A stretch of DNA of 64,000 nucleotides from Sphingobacterium chungjuense (GTDB lineage: Bacteria; Bacteroidota; Bacteroidia; Sphingobacteriales; Sphingobacteriaceae). Both the position numbers and the translations under genes were made by a program. Below, in pieces: positions 17,948-26,290 of the stretch. Location of the stretch: positions 186,001 through 250,000 of the forward strand of contig NZ_WLYS01000004.1 of NCBI RefSeq assembly GCF_011316935.1, read 5' to 3'. Each line of letters starts with the position of its first letter. Within the stretch, counting starts at the first letter, position 1. Under the pieces are notes generated by a model, which saw only the letters and a list, made by a program, of their open reading frames with translations, searched no databases and was not told the origin of the DNA.

Positions 17948-19255
17948 TTATTTATTCGTAATCAAGTAATTTTTAAAAGCATCATAACTGGCTGACATAG
18001 GCACAGCCTGTTTTTCACCATGTTCTAAATGATCTGCTCCTGCTGGCAACCTAACTTCCTTAAAAAGCGATGCTGGAATCGCATCTGGAAATTTACACGG
18101 ATGGGCGGTAGAAAGCAGCACAGACGCATATGTTCCCGGGTGTTCAGCGCGGTGCGCTTTTGCGGCCAAATACGCGATAGCCGTATGCGGACAAGCCACA
18201 TATGCGTATTGATCATACATTTCCTGCACACCTGCTAAAGTTTCTTCGTCGTTGTAGGTATAGGTATGAATTAAGTTTTGCAAAGTCGGCAAATCGTGAT
18301 CAAACAAATCTTGAATCCGAACCCAATTACTTGGATCGCCAACATCCATGGCATTCGCCAACGTTTGTACCGATGGTTTTGGTTCGTACTTGCCAGACGT
18401 CAAGAAGCGCGGCACGGTATCATTTGCATTGGTCGCCGCCACGAAATTCTTCACTGGTAAACCCATTTTATAAGCGAGCAATCCAGCGCCGATATTGCCG
18501 TAATTACCACTTGGCACCGTAAAAACGACTTCCGATATACCTTGTATACGCAGTTGCGCGTAGGCCCAGAAATAATAAAAAGTTTGTGGAATCAAACGAG
18601 AAATATTGATAGAATTGGCGGAGGTAAGTCGCAATTGTTGATTGACTTCTGGATCATTGAATGCTTGCTTTACTAATGCTTGGCAATCGTCGAATGTGCC
18701 ATCCACTTCAATGGCGCGAATGTTCTGTCCGTTGGTAGTCAGTTGCTGTTCCTGCACTTTAGAAACTTTACCTTTTGGATATAGAATCGTAACGCGCGTG
18801 CCCGGCACACCGAGAAAACCTAATGCCACGGCACCACCGGTATCGCCCGAAGTCGCCACCAATACATCCAACAGCTGATCATCTTCTTGGGAGAAATATC
18901 CCATGATACGACTCATAAACCGTGCGCCAAAATCTTTGAATGCATAAGATGGTCCATGAAAAAGTTCGAGTACGCCCATTTCGCTATCCAAAAAATGAAT
19001 AGGTGCATCAAAGTTGATGGCATCTGCTACGATATCTTTTAATGCCGCTGCCGGAATATCATCGCCTACATAGAGTTTGGCAATTTCTAGCGCAATTTCC
19101 TGCAGGGAATATTGCGTGATGTTTTTGATAAAAAGTGGATCCAACTTCGGAATCTCTTCGGGCATATACAATCCCTTATCCGCTGGTAACGAATGGAAAA
19201 CTGCATTTTTAAAATCAGTGCGTAATGCTTTATTATTGGTACTGTAAAATTTCAT
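17948..19255 (-). CDS. thrC: threonine synthase
   Basis: PLP enzyme that turns O-phosphohomoserine into threonine, the last step of threonine synthesis. It has 435 residues. The Schiff-base lysine is Lys107 in HGPSYAFKDFGARF, and the phosphate-binding loop lies in VPSGNYGNIGAGLLA. The N-terminal MKFYSTNNKALRTDFKNAV is typical of the long class that includes E. coli ThrC. It is the third gene of the thr operon, 14 bp after thrB, and should be controlled by the attenuator upstream of thrA. Confidence 0.97.
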   Translation of the reverse strand: MKFYSTNNKALRTDFKNAVFHSLPADKGLYMPEEIPKLDPLFIKNITQYSLQEIALEIAKLYVGDDIPAAALKDIVADAINFDAPIHFLDSEMGVLELFHGPSYAFKDFGARFMSRIMGYFSQEDDQLLDVLVATSGDTGGAVALGFLGVPGTRVTILYPKGKVSKVQEQQLTTNGQNIRAIEVDGTFDDCQALVKQAFNDPEVNQQLRLTSANSINISRLIPQTFYYFWAYAQLRIQGISEVVFTVPSGNYGNIGAGLLAYKMGLPVKNFVAATNANDTVPRFLTSGKYEPKPSVQTLANAMDVGDPSNWVRIQDLFDHDLPTLQNLIHTYTYNDEETLAGVQEMYDQYAYVACPHTAIAYLAAKAHRAEHPGTYASVLLSTAHPCKFPDAIPASLFKEVRLPAGADHLEHGEKQAVPMSASYDAFKNYLITNK

Positions 19256-19269
19256 CTTGCGTGGCGTGT

Positions 19270-20265
19270 TTAATCTAACAATCTTGGACCTTGTGTATTA
19301 ACGGCAGAAACATAGGTATTGCTATCTATTTCCTGCTGATCAAGGTGTTTTTTAATTTCTTGGGTAATAGTTTGAGCCACTTCTTCGCTTTGCGTAATAG
19401 CTACCACGGAAGGACCGGATCCCGAAATACCAAAGCTCAATGCGCCATGCGACAAAGCAATTTCTTTCATCTCGGCAAATTGTGGAATCAAGATCGCGCG
19501 CACCGGCTCGATGATCACATCTTGCATACTACGACCGATCAATGCGAAGTCATTGCGATACAAACCGGCGATTAAACCGGCCACATTTCCCCATTGCACC
19601 ACGGCATCTTTAAGCGCAACGCGGTCTTTGATTAATTGGCGCGCATCTCTAGTCGGTACATCCACATGTGGAAATACGATTCCGGCATACATGCCGTCTG
19701 GCACAGGCAGCGCCACAATATCTAATGGCTCATAGGAGCGTACTAATGTTATCCCGCCCATCAAAGCGGGCGCTACGTTATCGGCATGTCCATGTCCGCA
19801 GGCTAGTCTTTCACCCTCGATACAATAAGGCAATAATTCTTCTTTTGTTAATGGATTTCCCAATAAGGCATTGATCGCAAAAACGCCAGCCACGGTGCTC
19901 GCCGAACTAGAACCTAAGCCACTTCCGATCGGCATGTGCTTCACCAATTCGATCTCAATTCCGAATTCATCAGCAAGCCCTAGGTCTTCCAAAACTTTCA
20001 TTGCGCAAGCGCTTACTGTATTTTGATCTGGATCTGACGGAAGCCGACCATCGTCGCCTTTGATCGACGTAATGCGTACGCCTAGCTGTTCCACTTTGGT
20101 CATCGTTACCTCGTCGCCTGGTGCATCCACCGCAAATCCCAGAATATCAAATCCACAGATCATATTGGCTACGGTCGCTGGCGCGAACACGCGTACCTGC
20201 TCTCGGATATTTTCCATATTTATTCGCTGATCTATCATGAAGTCAGCACTTTTATCATCATTCAT
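19270..20265 (-). CDS. thrB: homoserine kinase
   Basis: GHMP-family kinase that phosphorylates homoserine with ATP. The ATP loop PIGSGLGSSSAS is near residue 115, and the N-terminal VRVFAPATVANMICGFDILGFA is characteristic. The C-terminal GISGSGPSVVAI is GHMP motif 3. The longest frame gives 331 residues, but the conserved part starts near residue 22, so an internal ATG at 20217 (MENIREQ) is a likely alternative start, giving 315 residues. Neither has a convincing Shine-Dalgarno sequence. It is the second gene of the operon, 38 bp after thrA. Confidence 0.95.
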   Translation of the reverse strand: MNDDKSADFMIDQRINMENIREQVRVFAPATVANMICGFDILGFAVDAPGDEVTMTKVEQLGVRITSIKGDDGRLPSDPDQNTVSACAMKVLEDLGLADEFGIEIELVKHMPIGSGLGSSSASTVAGVFAINALLGNPLTKEELLPYCIEGERLACGHGHADNVAPALMGGITLVRSYEPLDIVALPVPDGMYAGIVFPHVDVPTRDARQLIKDRVALKDAVVQWGNVAGLIAGLYRNDFALIGRSMQDVIIEPVRAILIPQFAEMKEIALSHGALSFGISGSGPSVVAITQSEEVAQTITQEIKKHLDQQEIDSNTYVSAVNTQGPRLLD

Positions 20266-20303
20266 ATTGTTTCTTCTAGATTACTCGTTTGGTTTTTTAA
20301 TTA

Positions 20304-22751
20304 TTATGCACCAATGTTCACTAAGTCTGAAAATACGCCTGCGGCGGTTACCTCAGCACCAGCACCAGGCCCTTTCACCACTAATGGACGCACTTTGTAT
20401 CGTTCTGTGGTAAAGGATATGACATTGTCACTACCTGATAGGGAGTAAAACGGATGATCGGCACCGACCATTTCCAGCTCGATAAACACTTTACCATCAG
20501 CCAGCTTACCGATATAACGCAACACTTTATTTTCGGCGGCAGCCTGATCGCGTAAATCATTAAAATAAGCGTCTGACTTTTGAAGCTCGGCATAGAAATC
20601 GGGCACTGAAGTCGCTGCTAAACAAGATGCTGGGAGGATATTGCCTAACACCACGTCTTCCGGTTCGATTTCATGTCCGGCATCGCGAGCGAGGATCAAC
20701 ATTTTACGCATAAAATCCACACCGCCCAAATCATCCCGCGGATCTGGCTCAGTATAGCCCAATTCCTGCGCTTGCTTGACCACATCGTAGAAGGAAACGC
20801 CTTCTACAAAATTGTTGAAGATGTAGGAAATCGTTCCCGAGAGAATCGCCTCTATTTTTAACAGTCGGTCGCCGCTCATCATCAAATCTTTGAGCACGCG
20901 TACAATTGGCAAGCCAGCTCCCACATTGGTCTCATAGTAGAAATCTACACCAAAACGACGTGCGGTATCGCGCAATAGCTTGTAATTGGCGAACGAACCA
21001 GAGTTCGCAATCTTATTACAGGTAACGATCGAAATGCTAGATTTAAAAATCTCCTCGTAATAGGTAGAAGGCAAGGCGCTGGCTGTGTTATCGATAAATA
21101 CACAGTTCGGCAAGTTGAACAGCTTCATGCGTTCTACAAAAACAGCTAGGTCAGATACTTCGCCTTGCGCTTCTAAGGCGGATTCCCAATCAGCAAGATC
21201 AATCCCCGACACATCAAAATGCATTTTTCTGGAATTGGCGATGCCCACTACCTTAATATCAATGTCATTATGCTCTACCAGAAAATCGTGTTGCTCGCGC
21301 AATTGCTGGTACAAAGTTGCACCGATATTGCCTGTTCCGAGGCTAAATACATGCAGTGTTTTATTCAACGTAGCAAAAAAGGAATCGTGCACTGCATTCA
21401 ATGCTTTACCCAAATTTTCCTTATCGATGATCACGGAGATATTCAACTCGGAAGATCCTTGCGCGATCGCGCGAACATTGATTCCGTTGCGCGCCAAGGC
21501 CTGAAACAGCTTGCCCGACATACCCGGCGTGCGTTTCATATTTTCACCCACGATGGCTAAAACCGATAATCCAGACTCCGGCTCGGGCAAGATCAGTTTT
21601 CCAGCTCCGATCTCCAGTTCAAATTCTTGATAGATTAATTGCTGTGCTTTTTGCGTGTCTTGCGGACTCACAGCAAAAGTGATGCTATGCTCAGAAGAAG
21701 ACTGCGTAATTAAGATCACGTTGATCTGCTCGCGCGCCAATAAGCTAAATAGTCGACCACTAAAACCAGTACGACCAATCATGCCGCTACCAATCATATT
21801 GATCACCGAGATGTCGCCAATAGACGAAATACCTTTGATCGGGTACGGTGATTTCTCGCTTTCGAACTGAATAACTGTTCCCGCAAAATCTGGGTTGAAG
21901 GTATTGCGTATCACGATCGGTATTTTTTTGGTGAAAGCCGGCAACATCGTTGGTGGGTAAATCACCTTGGCACCAAAATAAGAAAGCTCCATCGCTTCCG
22001 TATAGGATAGCGTAGATAAAGGAAAGGCTTTGGACACAATGCGTGGATCTGCTGTCAGCATACCATCTACGTCGGTCCAGATCTCAATCCGCTCGGCATC
22101 TAGCGCCGCACCGAAAATCGCTGCTGTATAATCTGAACCGCCTCTTCCTAATGTGGTGACACGGCCAGCATCATTCGAACCAATAAATCCCGTCACAAAA
22201 AGTAGTTTATCGGCGTGTGTGTAATTCAATGCCTGAATCAATGGTATCGTACGTTCTTGATCTACGTTAGCCTGTCCAAAATTTGAATCGGTCTTGATGT
22301 ACGACGAAGCATCTATAAACGAAACATGGGGGATTTCCTGCTCCATGATCTTGGATACCATATAGCTTGAACAGCGTTCTCCGTAGGATATCAACAAATC
22401 CTTACTCTGTAAACTCAACTCCTGCAATACAGCTACACCTTGTAGCAGGGCATCGATTTCATTAAACAAAAGTTTTAGTCGTGTGAATACTGGATTTTGG
22501 AATTTGACTGGAATCAAATTTTTCACCACATCAAAATGTTTGGCTTCCATCTCGGCAAGTCCTGCTTCAAACGAATTTCCAGCGGCAGCATCTTCGGCCA
22601 TCGCTTGTAAGGTATTGGTAATGCCAGACATGGCCGACAATACCACGATAGGTTGTTCTCCACTTTCGTAAGACTTCTTGATAATCGCTAGTACGGATCG
22701 GATACTTTCTACCGAACCCACTGATGTGCCGCCAAATTTCAAAACTTTCAT
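20304..22751 (-). CDS. thrA: bifunctional aspartokinase I / homoserine dehydrogenase I
   Basis: Carries the first and third steps from aspartate to homoserine in one 815-residue polypeptide. The aspartokinase domain (about 1-290) starts with KFGGTSVG at residues 4-11 and has TLGRGGSDYTAA. Two ACT domains follow (about 310-460, e.g. GMIGRTGFSGRLF, GKLFQALARNGINVRAIAQGSSE), the site of threonine feedback. The homoserine dehydrogenase domain (about 465-815) has the GTGNIG dinucleotide loop and the GGVDFMRKMLILARDAG region. It is the first structural gene of the thr operon, directly downstream of an attenuator with a Thr/Ile-rich leader peptide. Confidence 0.98.
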   Translation of the reverse strand: MKVLKFGGTSVGSVESIRSVLAIIKKSYESGEQPIVVLSAMSGITNTLQAMAEDAAAGNSFEAGLAEMEAKHFDVVKNLIPVKFQNPVFTRLKLLFNEIDALLQGVAVLQELSLQSKDLLISYGERCSSYMVSKIMEQEIPHVSFIDASSYIKTDSNFGQANVDQERTIPLIQALNYTHADKLLFVTGFIGSNDAGRVTTLGRGGSDYTAAIFGAALDAERIEIWTDVDGMLTADPRIVSKAFPLSTLSYTEAMELSYFGAKVIYPPTMLPAFTKKIPIVIRNTFNPDFAGTVIQFESEKSPYPIKGISSIGDISVINMIGSGMIGRTGFSGRLFSLLAREQINVILITQSSSEHSITFAVSPQDTQKAQQLIYQEFELEIGAGKLILPEPESGLSVLAIVGENMKRTPGMSGKLFQALARNGINVRAIAQGSSELNISVIIDKENLGKALNAVHDSFFATLNKTLHVFSLGTGNIGATLYQQLREQHDFLVEHNDIDIKVVGIANSRKMHFDVSGIDLADWESALEAQGEVSDLAVFVERMKLFNLPNCVFIDNTASALPSTYYEEIFKSSISIVTCNKIANSGSFANYKLLRDTARRFGVDFYYETNVGAGLPIVRVLKDLMMSGDRLLKIEAILSGTISYIFNNFVEGVSFYDVVKQAQELGYTEPDPRDDLGGVDFMRKMLILARDAGHEIEPEDVVLGNILPASCLAATSVPDFYAELQKSDAYFNDLRDQAAAENKVLRYIGKLADGKVFIELEMVGADHPFYSLSGSDNVISFTTERYKVRPLVVKGPGAGAEVTAAGVFSDLVNIGA

Positions 22752-22775
22752 ATAATAATTGCGATAAATAACACC

Positions 22776-22812
22776 ATAAAAAAAAGCCTTCCTCTTTGCG
22801 GAGGAAGGCTTT
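22776..22812 (-). terminator. thr operon attenuator terminator
   Basis: On the minus strand a perfect 12-bp stem (22801-22812 with 22783-22794; loop of six bases) is followed by a run of eight or more T, 24 bp before the thrA start. Its 5' arm (22799-22816 region) can instead pair with 22841-22858, so terminator and antiterminator are mutually exclusive. Confidence 0.92.
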
Positions 22813-22858
22813 GTATAATTAAGTACGTTGAGTCGCTACCATACAAAAACTTCCTCCG
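22799..22858 (-). promoter_or_regulatory. thr antiterminator (segments 2 and 3)
   Basis: On the minus strand CGGAGGAAG (22858-22850) pairs perfectly with CTTCCTCCG (22807-22799). After one mismatch and one wobble, TTTGTAT (22847-22841) pairs with ATACAAA (22816-22810). This pairing of 16 Watson-Crick pairs consumes the 5' arm of the terminator. Upstream, CCACCGG (22876-22870) can pair with CCGGAGG (22859-22853), one mismatch, giving the protector 1:2 hairpin of classical attenuators. A ribosome stalled on the Thr/Ile codons frees segment 2; one that reaches the stop codon at 22836 covers it. Confidence 0.88.
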
Positions 22859-22910
22859 GCGAACTAATCCCGGTGGTAATAATTGTAATAATAGTGATCG
22901 ATGATTGCAT
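22836..22910 (-). CDS. thrL: thr operon leader peptide (24 codons, Thr/Ile-rich)
   Basis: A small frame starts with ATG at 22910 and stops with TAG at 22836-22838. It encodes 24 residues beginning MQSSITIITIITTGI, with four Thr and six Ile codons, ten of twelve in the stretch from residue 5 to 16 with only one other residue class before Gly. E. coli thrL is the same kind of peptide (Thr/Ile run followed by Gly). It lies directly upstream of the antiterminator and terminator hairpins and of thrA. The frame is too short for standard gene callers. The function is inferred from architecture, which is very hard to explain by chance. Confidence 0.9.
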   Translation of the reverse strand: MQSSITIITIITTGISSPEEVFVW

Positions 22911-22930
22911 GTCAAATAAAATTCTTACAA

Positions 22931-22962
22931 CAAATAAAGGATATTATTTTAAATAATCCAAA
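22931..22962 (-). promoter_or_regulatory. candidate promoter of the thr operon
   Basis: On the minus strand TTTG (22962-22959) is followed after 20 bp by TTTATTTG (22938-22931), close to the Bacteroidota -33/-7 consensus (TTTG, TAnnTTTG) with correct spacing. Transcription would begin about 10-15 bp before the leader-peptide ATG. The -7 box lacks the ideal TA, so confidence is moderate. Confidence 0.5.
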
Positions 22963-23182
22963 CATTTTGTCGAAAATTAAACAATTACTCAATAGAGAGC
23001 TTAAAGGCTAATTCTTTTTAGCGAGATGAGGGGGTAACTACCTGTTTGGAAGAAATATCATAGAAATGAAATAATTTCTCTTGCAACTCGCGTATCTATA
23101 CATTACATTTGTGATAAATACATAGAGAGCTAGGGGATTTACACCTAGTAATCCATTTATTCATCAGCGAAAACGCGATTTA
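22963..23182. other. divergent intergenic stretch between the thr leader and the NlpC gene
   Basis: Apart from the promoters at 22931-22962 (minus) and 23080-23111 (plus), I see no coding frame or strong hairpin here. The sequence is AT-rich. Confidence 0.6.
23080..23111 (+). promoter_or_regulatory. Bacteroidota-type promoter of the NlpC/P60 gene
   Basis: CTTG at 23080-23083, then exactly 20 bp, then a perfect TACATTTG (-7 box, 23104-23111). This would start transcription near 23118, leaving a 5' UTR of about 65 bases before the ATG at 23183. Confidence 0.7.
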
Positions 23183-23758
23183 ATGAAAACAAAGAAACTA
23201 GTAGCAGCAATGCTTTTCATAGGCTTATGTCTAGTGTCGCAGGCACAAACAACACAAACAAAATCCTCTGACCCTGATAATCTGGCGAAAGAGTACTTTT
23301 CACAAATTATGGGCGTTGCTGTTAACGCTACTACCAATACCAAACTTTATCAATTTGTTTACGAGTGGATCGGCACACCTTATAGACTAGGTGGAGATTC
23401 CAAGCGTGGTATTGATTGCTCTAAGTTTTCGTTGGCTGTGTATGAAAATGTATTCAACACCACCATTGGTTATAACAGTCGCAATCAGTATGCCAATGTG
23501 ACGACTGTACAAAAAAATGACCTTCAAGCGGGTGATTTAGTATTCTTCAAAATCCGCAGCAAAAGCATAACACATGTGGGTGTTTATTTGGGAGATAATC
23601 AGTTTGCACACGCATCTTCTAGTAAAGGAGTGATGGTGAGTAATCTGGATGAAGCTTATTGGCGTCGTTATTACTTTAGTGGCGGACGCCCTAAAGTAGA
23701 TCAAGATCGTGTGATGATGGCCAACATCGGAAGCGACGAAGATGATAACCTGAACTAA
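23183..23758 (+). CDS. NlpC/P60 family C40 cell-wall endopeptidase
   Basis: Secreted peptidase expected to cut peptidoglycan stem peptides. It has 191 residues with a signal peptide ending near residue 21 (SQAQ). The catalytic Cys79 is in GGDSKRGIDCSKF, His131 in SITHVGVYLG and His143 in FAHASSSKGV, giving a complete NlpC/P60 triad. There is no SH3 or LysM module. A typical terminator follows at 23791. The gene stands alone but lies beside other wall-active genes (transglycosylase, EnvC-like protein). Confidence 0.93.
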   Translation: MKTKKLVAAMLFIGLCLVSQAQTTQTKSSDPDNLAKEYFSQIMGVAVNATTNTKLYQFVYEWIGTPYRLGGDSKRGIDCSKFSLAVYENVFNTTIGYNSRNQYANVTTVQKNDLQAGDLVFFKIRSKSITHVGVYLGDNQFAHASSSKGVMVSNLDEAYWRRYYFSGGRPKVDQDRVMMANIGSDEDDNLN

Positions 23759-23790
23759 TCCATTCTCCGTAGGAGTTTTACGATATTTTA

Positions 23791-23822
23791 AGTCTGAATG
23801 TACATCACATTCAGACTTTTTT
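23791..23822 (+). terminator. Rho-independent terminator after the NlpC/P60 gene
   Basis: A perfect 10-bp stem (AGTCTGAATG with CATTCAGACT), a 7-base loop and six T. Confidence 0.9.
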
Positions 23823-23867
23823 ATTTGAAAGATTTGCTATTTTTATAGCATTCAATACCATTACACT

Positions 23868-24386
23868 ATGTCGGCAACGAAAACCCTAATTTTAAATAAA
23901 GAACAGATTCATCAAAAGTCTAAACGTATCGCTTATCAGATCATCGAAGATAATTTTGATGAAACAGATATCGTGCTTGTAGGGATTGCCGATAGAGGTT
24001 ATGTATTTGCACAACGTTTGCAAAAATTGTTGCAGGAGATCGCTCCGCAGATCAATATCGAGCTGATGCGCGTAACCATCGACAAATTGAAACGACAGCT
24101 GGATGCCAGCGCCGATCAAGATCTGACCATCGCACAAGATAAAGTAATCGTGTTGGTAGATGATGTATTAAATAGTGGCCGAACTTTGGCTTACGGTTTA
24201 GGACTATTCTTAAACATCCCTTTAAAGAAAATGCGTACAGCAGTACTGATAGACCGCAGCCACCACTCCTTCCCTATTTTCAGTGATTACTATGGCTTAA
24301 AGCTTTCCACTATTTTGAAAGAGCATGTGGAGGTAGAATTTGAAGAACATGATGGTGTGGCTTCAGATGCCGCTTACCTCGCTTAA
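23868..24386 (+). CDS. phosphoribosyltransferase family protein (PyrR-like)
   Basis: A type I phosphoribosyltransferase of 172 residues. The PRPP-binding loop VIVLVDDVLNSGRTLAYG is at residues 93-110, and GIADRGYVFAQRL forms the preceding loop. Length and motifs fit PyrR/uracil phosphoribosyltransferase-like proteins, which in Firmicutes regulate pyrimidine genes. No pyr gene is adjacent here, so its role is open and the symbol is left blank. It is convergent with the transglycosylase gene (6 bp between stops). Confidence 0.85.
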   Translation: MSATKTLILNKEQIHQKSKRIAYQIIEDNFDETDIVLVGIADRGYVFAQRLQKLLQEIAPQINIELMRVTIDKLKRQLDASADQDLTIAQDKVIVLVDDVLNSGRTLAYGLGLFLNIPLKKMRTAVLIDRSHHSFPIFSDYYGLKLSTILKEHVEVEFEEHDGVASDAAYLA

Positions 24387-24391
24387 TCGCA

Positions 24392-25834
24392 TTAGATTCT
24401 TCCTTTCACTTGAGCAACTTTGATCTTCTGACCGATAGACAGGTGGTTATTTTTGATATTGTTATCGGCTTTTAGTTGTGCGATCGTCGCTCCTTTGTAG
24501 CGAGATGCAATCCCGGTCAACGTATCTCCCTTTTTGACCGTATGTACGACATAAGCGGTCTGTTTCACCGGTGCTACCGTTGCTTTTGCTTTGCTCACAT
24601 TTGAAGCCAATTTCGTGTCGACACGCTGAGCTTCTTCTTTTTCAATCCATAAAGTTTTGCCAACGGTGACACTTTTGGAAGAAAGGTCATTCCATGCTAA
24701 CAGTTCTGACACAGTCACATCATGCTTTCTGGCAATTGTGGCCAATGTTTCGCCCGCCTTCACCGTATAATGTACTCCAGCCAACTTTTTATCCATCATT
24801 GGATTAGTTTGCTGATGAAGTGCTACGTAAAGAAGTGAATCATTAGCACCTTCTAGCATGGGCACGATGAGTCTTTTAGGTTGTTCTACCGTACCGTTCA
24901 CCTGCTTTCGTTTAAAAGCTGGGTTATAGGCTTGCATTACCTCCAAAGAACAATCTACCGCTTGAGCCAATTGATTTAAGTCTACTTGTCGATCCACCAT
25001 CAACACACGATATGGAGATTGTAGATCAGTAGCCTGTGCAACTAGCTGATGTGATTCTGCATGCTTCAAGACATAGGAAATGGCAATATATTTAGGGATG
25101 TAATTACGCGTTTCTTGCGGCAAATAAGGAGACAATTCCCAGAAGGTCGGCGCGTGCATACCAGAGCGTTGTATGGCACGTCTTACACAACCACGACCAC
25201 AATTGTACGATGCTAAAGCCAACAACCAATCATTGAATTCATCATAAGCTTCGGTTAGGTATTTAGAGACGGCATACGTACTGAGATACACATCTTTGCG
25301 TTCGTCTACATAACCATCCATCGCTAGGTTATAACCTTTTGCCGTACCATAGATAAACTGCCAAGGGCCTAAAGCGCCAGAAGAAGACAAAGTGTGCGGA
25401 TTCAGCGATGACTCTACCACCGATAAATATTTGACTTCGTCGGGCACGTGAGTTTCTTCAAAAATCTGCTCGTATATCGGGAAATAATATTCGCTCAAAC
25501 CCAATAATTTCTCCATATAAGGTTTGTAATTTCTGGAAATGTACTTGTCTAGATAGGCTTTAACCAGATGATTATATTCTAATGGAATGGTTTTTTGCAT
25601 CCGTTGGATACGCTGCCCTATCAGCACATCATCGTAGGAGAAGTCGACCTGCGCACCATGTGCTTCTTTGATGGAATCGAGCTGCAATACGACAGATTCT
25701 CGCTCCTGTTCAAATTGCTTTTGTATCGACTGCTGCAATGGCTGTCGCAATACATTTCTTGCTCTTTTTTGTGCTGTGGTCGTTTGGAAGACCATCACCA
25801 ACATCAATAGTAATAAGCTTGTCTTATTGTCCAT
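24392..25834 (-). CDS. MltD-like lytic transglycosylase with two LysM domains
   Basis: Periplasmic enzyme that cleaves peptidoglycan glycan strands to 1,6-anhydro products. It has 480 residues with a signal peptide of about 22 residues (TTTAQ). The goose-lysozyme-like SLT domain spans about 115-260, with the catalytic Glu141 in SVVESSLNP followed by SSSGALGPWQF and NYGC-like LASYNCGRG. Two LysM modules that bind peptidoglycan lie near residues 345-392 (YTVKAGETLATIA) and 430-475 (HTVKKGDTLTGIA). A strong terminator separates it from tatA upstream. Confidence 0.94.
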   Translation of the reverse strand: MDNKTSLLLLMLVMVFQTTTAQKRARNVLRQPLQQSIQKQFEQERESVVLQLDSIKEAHGAQVDFSYDDVLIGQRIQRMQKTIPLEYNHLVKAYLDKYISRNYKPYMEKLLGLSEYYFPIYEQIFEETHVPDEVKYLSVVESSLNPHTLSSSGALGPWQFIYGTAKGYNLAMDGYVDERKDVYLSTYAVSKYLTEAYDEFNDWLLALASYNCGRGCVRRAIQRSGMHAPTFWELSPYLPQETRNYIPKYIAISYVLKHAESHQLVAQATDLQSPYRVLMVDRQVDLNQLAQAVDCSLEVMQAYNPAFKRKQVNGTVEQPKRLIVPMLEGANDSLLYVALHQQTNPMMDKKLAGVHYTVKAGETLATIARKHDVTVSELLAWNDLSSKSVTVGKTLWIEKEEAQRVDTKLASNVSKAKATVAPVKQTAYVVHTVKKGDTLTGIASRYKGATIAQLKADNNIKNNHLSIGQKIKVAQVKGRI

Positions 25835-25901
25835 TATACATGGGTGTGATTACATAAAATGGGCGTTGACCTGATGCCTTACATGCCAACACTATAAATA
25901 C

Positions 25902-25949
25902 AAAAAGCCAAAAAGTTCTGCTAGCGATTGGCTAGCAGAACTTTTTGGC
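25902..25949 (-). terminator. strong terminator after tatA
   Basis: On the minus strand a 19-bp perfect stem (25931-25949 with 25907-25925), a 5-base loop and five T. It closes the tatA transcript before the transglycosylase gene. Confidence 0.9.
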
Positions 25950-25970
25950 CGTTATCTATTCAAGATCCGA

Positions 25971-26189
25971 TTATCTTGGATCGTTGATCGAGTCATTTCT
26001 TCTGGTATGTGTTGTATCAGTATCCTCAGCGGTAGGCTCCTCACGTTGCCCCTCTTTAAATTCCTTTACACCTCTACCCAATCCACGCATCAATTCAGGA
26101 ATTTTCTTACCTCCAAAAAGAAGTAGAACGATGACGACAATAATGATAATTTCTTGCGTTCCTATAAACGCTAAATGTGCTGTATTCAT
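25971..26189 (-). CDS. tatA: twin-arginine translocase subunit TatA/E
   Basis: A small 72-residue protein that multimerises to form the Tat export pore. One N-terminal membrane helix (about residues 11-27) is followed by the [20 protein letters not shown] hinge and amphipathic helix, and then an acidic tail. These are the defining TatA features. No tatC is in the window. It lies downstream of the envC-like gene, as in many Bacteroidota, although the 101-bp gap leaves open whether it has its own promoter. Confidence 0.93.
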   Translation of the reverse strand: MNTAHLAFIGTQEIIIIVVIVLLLFGGKKIPELMRGLGRGVKEFKEGQREEPTAEDTDTTHTRRNDSINDPR

Positions 26190-26290
26190 AATATCTGTTC
26201 CTAATTATCCCATAACACTGAACTCAAATGTAGTCACTATCAGGGAATAATACTAATATTTCAATTATTTTGTTACTATTATATTAATTC

